64,000 bases of DNA from Hellea sp039977295 (lineage in GTDB: Bacteria; Pseudomonadota; Alphaproteobacteria; Caulobacterales; Maricaulaceae): contig JBDWDN010000012.1 in NCBI GenBank assembly GCA_039977295.1, positions 1,178,001-1,242,000 of the forward strand. The letters are read 5' to 3'. Positions 24,014-33,436 of this stretch are shown piece by piece. The notes beneath the pieces were generated by a model. It saw only the letters and a program-made list of their open reading frames with translations. It searched no databases and had not been told where the DNA came from. The stretch's first letter is position 1, and every line of letters begins with the position of its first letter. A program made the translations under genes and the position numbers.

Positions 24014-25906
24014 ATGGTTGATAATTATGATGAAAGCCGCTCCAGCGGCGCTGCCCTTACCGCTTCGATAGAAGAAGATAAGGATAAGCGCGGAAAAGCG
24101 CGAAGCGTGAAGCCGCTGCGTCAGCTTTGGCCATTTATTGCGCGTTATCCTTTCACGCTCAGCGCTTTTCTAGTATTTCTTATGTTAGCCGCCCTCTTGA
24201 ACCTTGGCATTACAGAGGCTTTCCGTGTTATTGTAGACTGCGGATTTGGAGGTGACAAAACTGTCTCTGAGAGCTGCTCTCGGTATGCTCTCGGCGAGAC
24301 GAATCAGATGGGCTCATATTTTAAATTCGGTATGATCGTTGGACTCGGGCTGGCGGTTTTTAGTGCCTTGCGCTTCTACTTCATCAGTGTGTTAGGCCAG
24401 CGCGTGATAACAGACATTCGAACGGCAGCTTATGATAAACTCACACGTTTATCCCCAGAGTATTTTGAACGCGTGCACACAGGCGAAGTTCTCTCGCGCT
24501 TGACCACAGACACAACATTGATTGAGACTGTCATCGGCTCGTCTGTTTCATTTGCGGTTCGCTCTATTGCTGTATCGATAGGTGCGCTCATTTGGATGTT
24601 TCTCATTAGCTGGAAGCTTACCTTGCTCGTCGCTGCGATTGGCCCAATTGTTCTCGTGCCAGCAATACTTATTGGCAAACGCATACGTACCCTATCGATG
24701 TCGAGTCAGGATAATCTCGCTAATGCTTCTGGCCGCGCAGGTGAAAGTCTTGGCGCTATCCAAACAGTGCAAGCTTTTACACGCGAAGCCAAGGAACGCG
24801 CTGATTTTACCAATGCGGTGGAGCGCACGTTCGACGCCCATAAAAAGCGAATTTTAGTCCGAAGCTTCATGACCCTTATTATTTTTGGTCTGGGGATGGT
24901 CGGCATGATTGGCGTGATGTGGTTTGGCGCTAGCGAAGTCGCGGCAGCTCAAGCAAGTGGCGGTGAGGATGGTCTTTCTAGCGGAATGATTACGCAGTTT
25001 ACATTGCTAGCTTTTATGGTTGTCTCAAGCACTGGCTTTCTAACCGGAACGTGGACGGAGCTCCTTAGAGCCTCTGGGGCTACAGAGCGTGTCATGGAAA
25101 TTCTCGGTGAAGACCCAATCATTAAAGCTCCCGAGAATCCAGCGCTCCTCACCAATGCAGAGGGCACGATAAGTTTTGAAAATGTCAATTTCGTCTATCC
25201 TTCCCGCCCCACAGAGCAAACTTTAAATGATGTAAGCTTTTCGATTAAGGCTGGCGAAACCGTCGCCTTGGTTGGACCATCTGGCGCGGGTAAATCAACT
25301 ATCTTCCAAGTCCTATTACGCTTTTACGATACGCAGTCAGGACTCGTTACGATAGACGGCGTGCCCATCACAAAGCTCTCGCCACAAGACCTTCGCCGCC
25401 AATTTGCGATCGTACAGCAAAACACGCCGCTCTTTTCAGGCTCTGCTATGGAGAATATCCGCTATGGCCGTGAAGGCGCAACGGATGCTGACGTTATTTC
25501 GGCTGCGAAAGCGGCTTTTGCGCATGAATTTATTGAGAAATTACCCGAAGGATATCTCACGGATTTAGGCGAGTCTGCCGTAACGCTCTCGGGCGGGCAA
25601 CGCCAGCGCGTCGCGATTGCGCGGGCCATCCTACGGGACGCGCCTGTTTTGTTGCTGGATGAAGCGACAAGCGCGCTAGACGCCGAAAGCGAACGCGCCG
25701 TGCAACAAGCTTTTGAAGATATGTCGAAAACAAAAACTACGCTCGTCATTGCACACCGCTTAGCCACTGTGCTCAAAGCTGACCGCATAATTGTGATGGA
25801 TGAAGGCCGCATTATTGAAACAGGAACACATAAAGAATTGCTCGAGAATAAAGGCCTTTATGCCCGCCTTGCTAGGCTTCAATTCGATGCGACAGCTAGT
25901 CTGTAA
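24014..25906 (+). CDS. ABC exporter, fused permease and ATPase (MsbA-related)
   Basis: From the ATG at 24014 the product is 630 residues. An N-terminal cytoplasmic segment (about 1-45) is followed by a six-helix type I exporter membrane domain (about 45-345). The nucleotide-binding domain has Walker A 'GPSGAGKST', signature 'LSGGQRQR', Walker B 'VLLLDEATSALD' and the His switch 'VIAHRLATV'. It works as a homodimer in the inner membrane; the substrate is unknown, lipid or hydrophobic compound most likely by family. The start at 23960 would overlap the recQ start and is less likely. Its end overlaps the SOUL gene tail-to-tail by 28 bp. Confidence 0.92.
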   Translation: MVDNYDESRSSGAALTASIEEDKDKRGKARSVKPLRQLWPFIARYPFTLSAFLVFLMLAALLNLGITEAFRVIVDCGFGGDKTVSESCSRYALGETNQMGSYFKFGMIVGLGLAVFSALRFYFISVLGQRVITDIRTAAYDKLTRLSPEYFERVHTGEVLSRLTTDTTLIETVIGSSVSFAVRSIAVSIGALIWMFLISWKLTLLVAAIGPIVLVPAILIGKRIRTLSMSSQDNLANASGRAGESLGAIQTVQAFTREAKERADFTNAVERTFDAHKKRILVRSFMTLIIFGLGMVGMIGVMWFGASEVAAAQASGGEDGLSSGMITQFTLLAFMVVSSTGFLTGTWTELLRASGATERVMEILGEDPIIKAPENPALLTNAEGTISFENVNFVYPSRPTEQTLNDVSFSIKAGETVALVGPSGAGKSTIFQVLLRFYDTQSGLVTIDGVPITKLSPQDLRRQFAIVQQNTPLFSGSAMENIRYGREGATDADVISAAKAAFAHEFIEKLPEGYLTDLGESAVTLSGGQRQRVAIARAILRDAPVLLLDEATSALDAESERAVQQAFEDMSKTKTTLVIAHRLATVLKADRIIVMDEGRIIETGTHKELLENKGLYARLARLQFDATASL

Positions 25907-26508
25907 TGGACCTCGTTGCGGCGTAGAAATGGCGGTACGAAAGGCGCATCGTAAAATGCGTATTCAGGACCGCCGGTTATTTTTAGCCCCTGCGCTGCAA
26001 CGAAATCATCTAATTTAGCTTGATGCTTTTTAAGGCTCTTCATCTTCCCTCGTCCCGAAAAGCGAATACTCACCTTCCTGTAAGGGTTGCTCTCAAAAAT
26101 TCGAATATCTGGGTCTGTTGGCTTTGGGAGCGATTCCATAGAGTATTCAGACGGCATCATAAAATTTATTGTCCACTGTCCGTCTTGTTCAGGGGTTTGC
26201 ATAACGGGCGCCGTCATCGCAATCTTTTCGCTCTTGGGTTTTTGAGTCACAGGCGACGTCATCGCAATTTTTGCGTTGGGTTGATTATCGCCAAAAATGA
26301 AAGCCGCGAGTTTACGAAAGCCTCTATTCGCGGCTTGGCCGCGATCCCCTGTCACTTTGACTTCAGCCAAAAGCATGGGGGGATATTCCCGTATCTCAAA
26401 TTTACCCTCCGTCTTTACAACAGTATAATCAGGCTTTTCAGTTGCCATCGCATTTGCCCCCAACAGAAATGAGATGGCGAGCATAAAGCTCATCAAAATG
26501 TAGCGCAT
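25879..26508 (-). CDS. SOUL heme-binding family protein, exported
   Basis: From the ATG at 26508 (GGAG about 7 bases upstream) the product is 209 residues with a signal peptide ('LMSFMLAISFLLGANAMA'). The SOUL domain follows: 'VKTEGKFEIREYPPMLLAEV', the paired 'IAMTSPVTQ' and 'KIAMTAPVMQ' motifs, then 'YSMESLPKPTD' and 'RFSGRGK'. Bacterial SOUL proteins may bind heme or other hydrophobic ligands; a role is not established here. The frame extends upstream to 26688 but without signal features, so I reject that start. A 92-bp gap to glk shows nothing clear. Confidence 0.9.
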   Translation of the reverse strand: MRYILMSFMLAISFLLGANAMATEKPDYTVVKTEGKFEIREYPPMLLAEVKVTGDRGQAANRGFRKLAAFIFGDNQPNAKIAMTSPVTQKPKSEKIAMTAPVMQTPEQDGQWTINFMMPSEYSMESLPKPTDPDIRIFESNPYRKVSIRFSGRGKMKSLKKHQAKLDDFVAAQGLKITGGPEYAFYDAPFVPPFLRRNEVHYRLAVASN

Positions 26509-26600
26509 ATTCAATCTCCATGCCTTACATACGGCGAAGATCTCTGGTTGGTCTTTTAAAAATGCAGTTCTTGGCAGGTCGTCGTGATTTAGGCTGTAAC

Positions 26601-27557
26601 CTATTTTTCCAGCACCATTGCAGCCGCGCCGTAAAGCGCAACGAAATGCGCTTTCATCAGGCGAACTGGCACATCTTGTATGAACCAACTCCCATTGCCG
26701 CGCTGCCTAAAGCGGTCTTTGAAATTGGACTCCGCGATGAACGGGGATATGTGGCGCGTTACGCCGCCCGCTAATACCACGCCGCCAACAGCCCCCATAG
26801 TGAAGGCCGTATTGCCCGCAAAGGTCGCGAGAATATCGCAGAACATCAAAGCTGTTTCGCGCGAAACAGATTTAGGATTTACTTCAGCTGCGGCGACAAC
26901 TTCATTTTCCCGTGTGCACGTGGCCGGCTCGCCTCTGATCTCGCATAGCGCCGTGTAAAGGCGATAAAGTCCCGGGCCCGAGATAAGCGTTTCCGCGGCT
27001 ACATAGCCTAGCTTTTTCTGCCAATAAGAAAGAACTTGGACTTCAACATCATTTTGCGGCGCAAAAGCCGTATGCCCGCCTTCGGTCGGGATTATCAGCG
27101 GTGGTTTCCCCGGCAATATGCAGGACACACCCAGACCTGTCCCCGGCCCCATAACGGCAACCGGTTTATTGTAATTGACCTTGCCCTCTATCAAAATATC
27201 AAAGCCGTCATCTGGAATGACGGTCGCGCCATTTGCCATGGCAACAAAATCATTCAGGACAACAGCCTCTTCAAATCCGAATGTCTTGATGAGATTGTCT
27301 TCGGATACGATCCAATTCACATTCGTCATACGAATTTCATCGTCGAATTTTGGGCCCGCAAAGGCGAAAGCGGCGCGAGTCGGCTTGGCCTCTTGATGTG
27401 ATAAATATTCCTTCACGACATCATTAAAGTGCCCATAGTCTTTGACGGCAAAGCGCTCCGAATGATGTAATTCTATTGTGCCAAGAGAGTTGCGCTGGGC
27501 CAAAGCCAAACGGCAATTCGTGCCGCCGACGTCCCCTACAACCGTCACAGGCCCCAT
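26601..27557 (-). CDS. glk: Glucokinase
   Basis: Glk phosphorylates glucose to glucose-6-phosphate and feeds the Entner-Doudoroff enzymes encoded upstream. The 318-residue protein begins MGPVTVVGDVGGTNCRLAL, the phosphate-binding loop of the bacterial Glk (non-ROK) family. It also has 'VLNDFVAMANG' (catalytic Asp), 'VMGPGTGLGVS' and 'PTEGGHTAFAP'. Start at 27557 overlaps the edd stop (TAATG); an ATG at 27569 would add four residues. Last gene of the zwf-pgl-edd-glk operon. Confidence 0.95.
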   Translation of the reverse strand: MGPVTVVGDVGGTNCRLALAQRNSLGTIELHHSERFAVKDYGHFNDVVKEYLSHQEAKPTRAAFAFAGPKFDDEIRMTNVNWIVSEDNLIKTFGFEEAVVLNDFVAMANGATVIPDDGFDILIEGKVNYNKPVAVMGPGTGLGVSCILPGKPPLIIPTEGGHTAFAPQNDVEVQVLSYWQKKLGYVAAETLISGPGLYRLYTALCEIRGEPATCTRENEVVAAAEVNPKSVSRETALMFCDILATFAGNTAFTMGAVGGVVLAGGVTRHISPFIAESNFKDRFRQRGNGSWFIQDVPVRLMKAHFVALYGAAAMVLEK

Positions 27558-29401
27558 TAGTTCATCCACTCTGGCTTACCAAGGACAGAGGCGCCTGCCT
27601 CGGAGTTATCGGCCTGAGCGCGCATAGGGGCAAACATATTCATACCTAGCGCGTCTAGATTCGCGGGCTTGGGGGCCTGGGCTAAAGGGCGCTGCAGCCA
27701 ATGAGGATCAGACACGACATTTACAGTCTCGGCCTCTGGGTCAACACGCACGATGTCACCGCTTTTTATCTTAGCGATATTGCCGCCTGCAAGCGCTTCG
27801 GGATGCATATGGATGGCGGCGGGCGTCTTGCCCGAAGCCCCAGACATGCGTCCATCCGTGACCATCGCCACTTTAAAGCCCTTATCCTGAAGGGACCCTA
27901 AAATCGGCGTGAGTTTATGCAGCTCAGGCATGCCGTTGGCACGAGGGCCTTGGAAGCGCAAAACGACAACAAAGTCTTTTTCAAGCTCCCCAGCTTTGTG
28001 CATATCAATGAGTTTATTCTGGTCATCAATGACAATAGCGGGTGCTTCTACCAACCAATTATCCCGCTTAACCGCCGAAACTTTCATAACAGATCGGCCA
28101 ATATTACCCTCTAGCAAACGCAAGCCGCCATCGGGACGGAAAGGCTTATCCACCGAGGTTAAGACTTCCGTGTCGAGACTTTCCTTCGGGCCGTCGCGAA
28201 AGAGGACCGTATCCGCTTCGGCATGCGTATTTTTGATAGGCTCGCGGGTATATTCAATGAGGCCCTCACCCCCTGCAACTGTTGTTACATCGGTATGCAC
28301 GAGCCCTGCATCAATAAGCTGAGAGATCAAATAAGCCATGCCGCCAGCGGCATGGAAATGGTTCACATCTGCAGAGCCATTGGGGTAAATGCGGCAGATA
28401 AGCGGGACAGCGTGGGAGATATCAGAGAAATCATCCCAATTGATAATAATCCCTGCGGCCGCGGCAATAGCCGCCATATGTATCGTCAAATTAGTAGACC
28501 CGCCCGTTGCCATAAGGCCAACTAGGCCGTTTACAATCGCCTTTTCGTCAATGACGTAACCTGCAGGGGTAAACTCCTCGCCCAAATCAGTCATTTGCAC
28601 GGCGCGGCGTGTTGTCTGCGCTGTGATCGCGTCTCGCAGCGGTGTATTGGGGTGGACAAAAGACGCCCCTGGCAATTGCATACCCATGATCTCCATGAGC
28701 ATTTGATTGGAGTTTGCCGTCCCATAAAATGTGCATGTACCTGGCGCATGGTATGACGCGGCTTCGGCTTTCAATAACGCATCGCGGCCTACCTTGCCCT
28801 CTGCAAAAAGCTGACGGATTTTGGCTTTTTCGGGATTGGGGATCCCAGATGGCATCGGCCCTGCAGGCGCAAAAATCTGCGGAATATATCCGTAGCGCAG
28901 CGCGCCAATCATAAGGCCTGGAACAATTTTATCGCAGACGCCTAAATGTATCACGGCGTCGAACATATCATGGGACAGCGCAATTGCGGCTGAGTAAGCA
29001 ATGACGTCGCGCGAAAAGAGCGAGAGCTCCATCCCGTCCCGACCTTGCGTTACCCCGTCACACATGGCGGGGACGCCGCCTGCAACTTGGGCCGTCGCGC
29101 CATTACGCCGCGCGGCATGCTTAATAAGGTCAGGATAGCCGGCAAATGGCTGATGCGCCGACAGCATATCATTATAGGCGGTGACAATCCCTATATTGGC
29201 CCATTTCGCGCCAAGGATTTCTGTTTTCTCCAGAAGAGGACAAGCCGCGGAGGCATGCGCGACATTGCCTTCTGATAAGGGCTTGCGCCGCGGTCCGGGA
29301 CGGATATTAGCCTCAACCGCCGCTAAATAGGCTTTGCGCGATTTTGCGCTCCGCTTTTTAATGCGCTCAGTCACCATTTCTATCGTGGAGTTCATAGGCA
29401 T
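27557..29401 (-). CDS. edd: Phosphogluconate dehydratase
   Basis: Edd is the [4Fe-4S] enzyme converting 6-phosphogluconate to 2-keto-3-deoxy-6-phosphogluconate, the committed Entner-Doudoroff step. The 614-residue protein (start 29401, GAGG 9 bases upstream) contains the IlvD/Edd cluster cysteines in 'GVPAMCDGVTQG' and 'LGVCDKIVPG', plus 'TGGSTNLTIHMAAI' and 'DGRMSGASGKTP'. Length is typical of Edd. It is translationally linked to pgl (4-bp spacing) and glk. The aldolase gene eda is not in this window. Confidence 0.96.
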   Translation of the reverse strand: MPMNSTIEMVTERIKKRSAKSRKAYLAAVEANIRPGPRRKPLSEGNVAHASAACPLLEKTEILGAKWANIGIVTAYNDMLSAHQPFAGYPDLIKHAARRNGATAQVAGGVPAMCDGVTQGRDGMELSLFSRDVIAYSAAIALSHDMFDAVIHLGVCDKIVPGLMIGALRYGYIPQIFAPAGPMPSGIPNPEKAKIRQLFAEGKVGRDALLKAEAASYHAPGTCTFYGTANSNQMLMEIMGMQLPGASFVHPNTPLRDAITAQTTRRAVQMTDLGEEFTPAGYVIDEKAIVNGLVGLMATGGSTNLTIHMAAIAAAAGIIINWDDFSDISHAVPLICRIYPNGSADVNHFHAAGGMAYLISQLIDAGLVHTDVTTVAGGEGLIEYTREPIKNTHAEADTVLFRDGPKESLDTEVLTSVDKPFRPDGGLRLLEGNIGRSVMKVSAVKRDNWLVEAPAIVIDDQNKLIDMHKAGELEKDFVVVLRFQGPRANGMPELHKLTPILGSLQDKGFKVAMVTDGRMSGASGKTPAAIHMHPEALAGGNIAKIKSGDIVRVDPEAETVNVVSDPHWLQRPLAQAPKPANLDALGMNMFAPMRAQADNSEAGASVLGKPEWMN

Positions 29402-29405
29402 GGGT

Positions 29406-30122
29406 TTAGGCCTCATCAGTAATTACGGTCAAGCGCTCACCCGCAGCGCGGAGCGCTTTAACGGGGGCATCATAGACGGATTTATCGGCGCTGGCTTTGA
29501 AGACATCAGCCTTTCCAGCGCCTGGTATTAACAGAATTATTTGCTTGGATGCCATGACAGCGGACAGCGTTAGCGTGATACGGTCGGGATGATCACCTGC
29601 GGCCGCACATCCCCGTGCGTCTATAGCCATAACTGTTTTTGAATTATCAATATTTAACGCGTCTATCAGCCCCTTAGAATTTGGGAACCAAGATGCTGTA
29701 TGCCCGTCAAGCCCCATGCCCATCACGCAAACATCAAAAGGCCTGGGAATAAAAGAGATATTTTTCTCGCTTGTCTCGGCCCCTGCGGCAGGGCTCACGT
29801 CATGCGTTTTCAGCCCAATAAACCTAGCAGCTTTGGCCGCATTTTTTAGAAGCGTTTCATCCAAAAATGTTTCATTAGAGCCTGCTTTGCCCCGCTGGAT
29901 CCAGCGATCATCAACCAACCCAATTGTGACTTTGTCCCACGGCAAATCCATTTCGCTTAGGGCTTCATAGACAGGGCGCGGGCTAGACCCGCCCGACAGC
30001 ATCAAGCTCGCTTGGCCGCGCTCCGTGATCGCCGCTGTAATAGCCTCCGCGATTTGGCGAGAGGCGTTTTGAACCATGACATCACGCGAGGTAAAACTGT
30101 GATATTTAAAAGACTCGGGCAC
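29406..30122 (-). CDS. pgl: 6-phosphogluconolactonase
   Basis: Pgl hydrolyses 6-phosphogluconolactone, the product of Zwf. I start it at the GTG at 30122 (238 residues, VPESFKYHSF...), one base after the zwf stop, with AAGG about 7 bases upstream. The ATG at 30278 lies deep inside zwf. Family motifs are 'LMLSGGSSPRPVYEAL', 'VTIGLVDDRWIQ' (sugar phosphate site), 'GMGLDGHTASWFP' and the C-terminal 'ITLTLSAVMASKQI'. Length agrees with DevB-type Pgl. Position between zwf and edd follows pathway order. Confidence 0.94.
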   Translation of the reverse strand: MPESFKYHSFTSRDVMVQNASRQIAEAITAAITERGQASLMLSGGSSPRPVYEALSEMDLPWDKVTIGLVDDRWIQRGKAGSNETFLDETLLKNAAKAARFIGLKTHDVSPAAGAETSEKNISFIPRPFDVCVMGMGLDGHTASWFPNSKGLIDALNIDNSKTVMAIDARGCAAAGDHPDRITLTLSAVMASKQIILLIPGAGKADVFKASADKSVYDAPVKALRAAGERLTVITDEA

Positions 30123-30123
30123 C

Positions 30124-31638
<1,515 letters not shown>

Positions 31639-31662
31639 AGTAGCTGTCCCTTATTTAAGAGG

Positions 31663-31694
31663 GTTAAAACCCAAATTGACAGCGCTGTCAATTT
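31663..31694 (-). promoter_or_regulatory. zwf operon promoter with overlapping LacI-type operator
   Basis: On the minus strand, TTGACA (31691-31686) and TTTAAC (31668-31663) are 17 bases apart. The palindrome AAATTGACAGC/GCTGTCAATTT (31673-31694) is perfect over 22 bp and covers the -35 and most of the spacer. The CG-centred symmetry is typical of LacI/GalR operators. A protein bound here would block polymerase. The same 12-bp core recurs at 32757-32768 before the regulator gene. Confidence 0.75.
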
Positions 31695-31698
31695 AGAA

Positions 31699-32712
31699 TT
31701 ATTCGCGCTTTTTAGAGCTAGAGTCACGGATGATAAGTTTATGGTCAAGAACATAGGAGTCTAAACGGCTTTCAGCCTCCGGCGGATTAATCAGCAAACT
31801 CGCAGCGAGATGCCCCATTTGATGGATAGGTTGACGTATCGTGGTCAGTTGCGGCGTGATGATAGTGGCCAGCGGAGTATCGTCAAATCCTCCCAGAGAT
31901 AAATCTCTCGGCACATCAATCCCTTTAATATTAGCGACAGACACGACGCCTGCGGCCATATCGTCATTACAGGCGAATATAGCTGTCGGAACATATTCTC
32001 CGCCAAGTAAAATCTGGGCCGCCTCGACACCTGAGCGGAAAGAATAATCGCCCTCAATTACCCAATCAGGATTTATATCTAATCCAGCCGACTCCATGGC
32101 GCTTAAAAATCCATTATAACGCAATGCCGAAGAATTGTGATCACCGTGACCCGAGATAAATCCAATCTTCTCATGCCCTTGCGAAATCAAGTATTCGGTC
32201 ATTTCTTGCGCGGCCTGCGTATTATCCATCAATATTGCCGACATATCAGGATTTGGGTGCCGCGGAGAAATCGGCACATAGGGAATTCGCAGCCGTTTTA
32301 AGATGTCCAGTATATCTGGATTATCACAAAGCGGAGATGTTAAAATAATCCCGTCAACAGGCAGTCTCTCCAAAAGCCGTTCAACGTTTTCGCCTGCCTC
32401 TGTCCCCGCTATGTCCAGCGGCTCTACAACCAAATGGAAACCATTTTCACGGCACGCATCAATCGCCCCCCGCTGAATAGGCGCTATGTAATTGGGGCTT
32501 GGGCTCCTATCGTAGATCAAAGCAATCAGGTAAGATTTTGAGCTTGCCAGGCCGCGCGCAGCAAGGTTGGGTGAATAGCGGAGTTCAGACGCAACCCTTA
32601 AAACCCGTTCGCGCGTCTTTTTTGCGACATTGGGTTCATTATTGAGAACGCGGGAGACAGTCTTCATCGAGACTCCCGCCTCTTTTGCAACATCTGTTAT
32701 CGTTGATTTCAT
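31699..32712 (-). CDS. LacI-family transcriptional regulator of the Entner-Doudoroff operon
   Basis: The 337-residue protein starts with the LacI helix-turn-helix and hinge ('ITDVAKEAGVSMKTVSRVLN', then 'LRYSPNLAARGLASSKS'). The periplasmic-binding-like effector domain follows (about residues 60-335), with 'GFISGHGDHNSSALRYNGF' and 'AIFACNDDMAAGVV'. It lies directly upstream of zwf on the same strand, 60 bp away, with operators before both its own gene and zwf. In related genomes a LacI regulator accompanies zwf-pgl-edd-glk. The inducer is unknown; a hexose or an ED intermediate is the natural guess. Confidence 0.93.
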   Translation of the reverse strand: MKSTITDVAKEAGVSMKTVSRVLNNEPNVAKKTRERVLRVASELRYSPNLAARGLASSKSYLIALIYDRSPSPNYIAPIQRGAIDACRENGFHLVVEPLDIAGTEAGENVERLLERLPVDGIILTSPLCDNPDILDILKRLRIPYVPISPRHPNPDMSAILMDNTQAAQEMTEYLISQGHEKIGFISGHGDHNSSALRYNGFLSAMESAGLDINPDWVIEGDYSFRSGVEAAQILLGGEYVPTAIFACNDDMAAGVVSVANIKGIDVPRDLSLGGFDDTPLATIITPQLTTIRQPIHQMGHLAASLLINPPEAESRLDSYVLDHKLIIRDSSSKKRE

Positions 32713-32754
32713 CTTTTCCCCAAGCCATCAAAAAGCGCGTCGATTCGAACAAGT

Positions 32755-32770
32755 TTGACAGCGCTGTCGC
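32755..32770. promoter_or_regulatory. Second LacI-type operator, upstream of the regulator gene
   Basis: TTGACAGCGCTGTCGC contains the 12-bp palindrome GACAGCGCTGTC (32757-32768), identical to the core of the zwf operator. It lies 43-58 bp upstream of the regulator's ATG, suggesting autoregulation. Confidence 0.7.
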
Positions 32771-33039
32771 GGAGCATCTAAGCACAAATATTCTACAAGA
32801 AAAAGACCGTAATCAATAGAGACTATTGGGCTATATCAGCCGTGATGAGCCTTCAATCACAAAGATTCCAAAAAAAGGCTTACAGTTAATAGCAGAAGAC
32901 AACTGGGTGAAATCGCGAAAAGTAACTTAGAGTAAGTGACGCCTAGCTATTAAGAACACACAGAATATCTTAACGCAGCTCTATAGGCGTTCAAGGCCAA
33001 AACCCGTAAAACGATAATAAATTCAATAAATTAGGCGGC

Positions 33040-33117
33040 TTATAGACCTAGAAAAAGCGCCAAAAGGAAAACAACAACAACAATCAGTGCTTCCTTAATT
33101 TTGATAAGTGTCGTCAT
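33040..33117 (-). CDS. Possible 25-residue single-helix membrane peptide
   Basis: The ATG at 33117 opens a 25-codon frame ending in TAA: a short polar start (MTTLIKIKEA) followed by an unbroken hydrophobic run of 15 residues rich in Val, Leu and Phe. GAGAG lies about 6 bases upstream. The shape is that of small bacterial membrane peptides. Nothing else codes in this stretch. Evidence is composition and ribosome site only, so confidence is moderate to low. Confidence 0.4.
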   Translation of the reverse strand: MTTLIKIKEALIVVVVFLLALFLGL

Positions 33118-33436
33118 AATTTCTCTCTTTGATACATCTTTCCTACAATAAAGCGGCGGCCAAGTAAATAAATATCGGTGACAAAACACTCGAAATTTTT
33201 GTTACAGTTCAAAAAAGCTTAAGTTCAAAGCCGCTCATAGCTGCCCTTTGCCGCTGCATTTTTTCGGGCAGAGCCATTAACCTCTCTTACCAAAACCCTA
33301 AGGCCGAAATTACTAAGGATTAAGGTTTCCAAATTACTAATTGTTCATCGTTGAAATCGAGATGAGCCGAGTGGGGGCTCTGGCCGATATAAAAAAATAT
33401 GCGCAAAGAAAATTAGCGCGAATAAAGAGGCTGAAC

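Larger units (their letters stand above)
32713..33436. other. Long intergenic region between lacI-type gene and autotransporter gene
   Basis: This 724-bp AT-rich gap holds the regulator's operator (32755-32770) near one end and a 25-codon membrane peptide gene (33040-33117, minus). The remainder should contain promoters for both flanking genes. I see no tRNA, no intrinsic terminator and no repeat in it. In-frame codons exist upstream of the autotransporter from 33341, but they lack signal-peptide character and are treated as untranslated. Confidence 0.5.

Noticed and set aside
32735..32760. GTTCGAATC resembling a tRNA T-loop (minus strand)
   Set aside because: No acceptor, anticodon or D arm can be folded around it; it lies beside the LacI operator.
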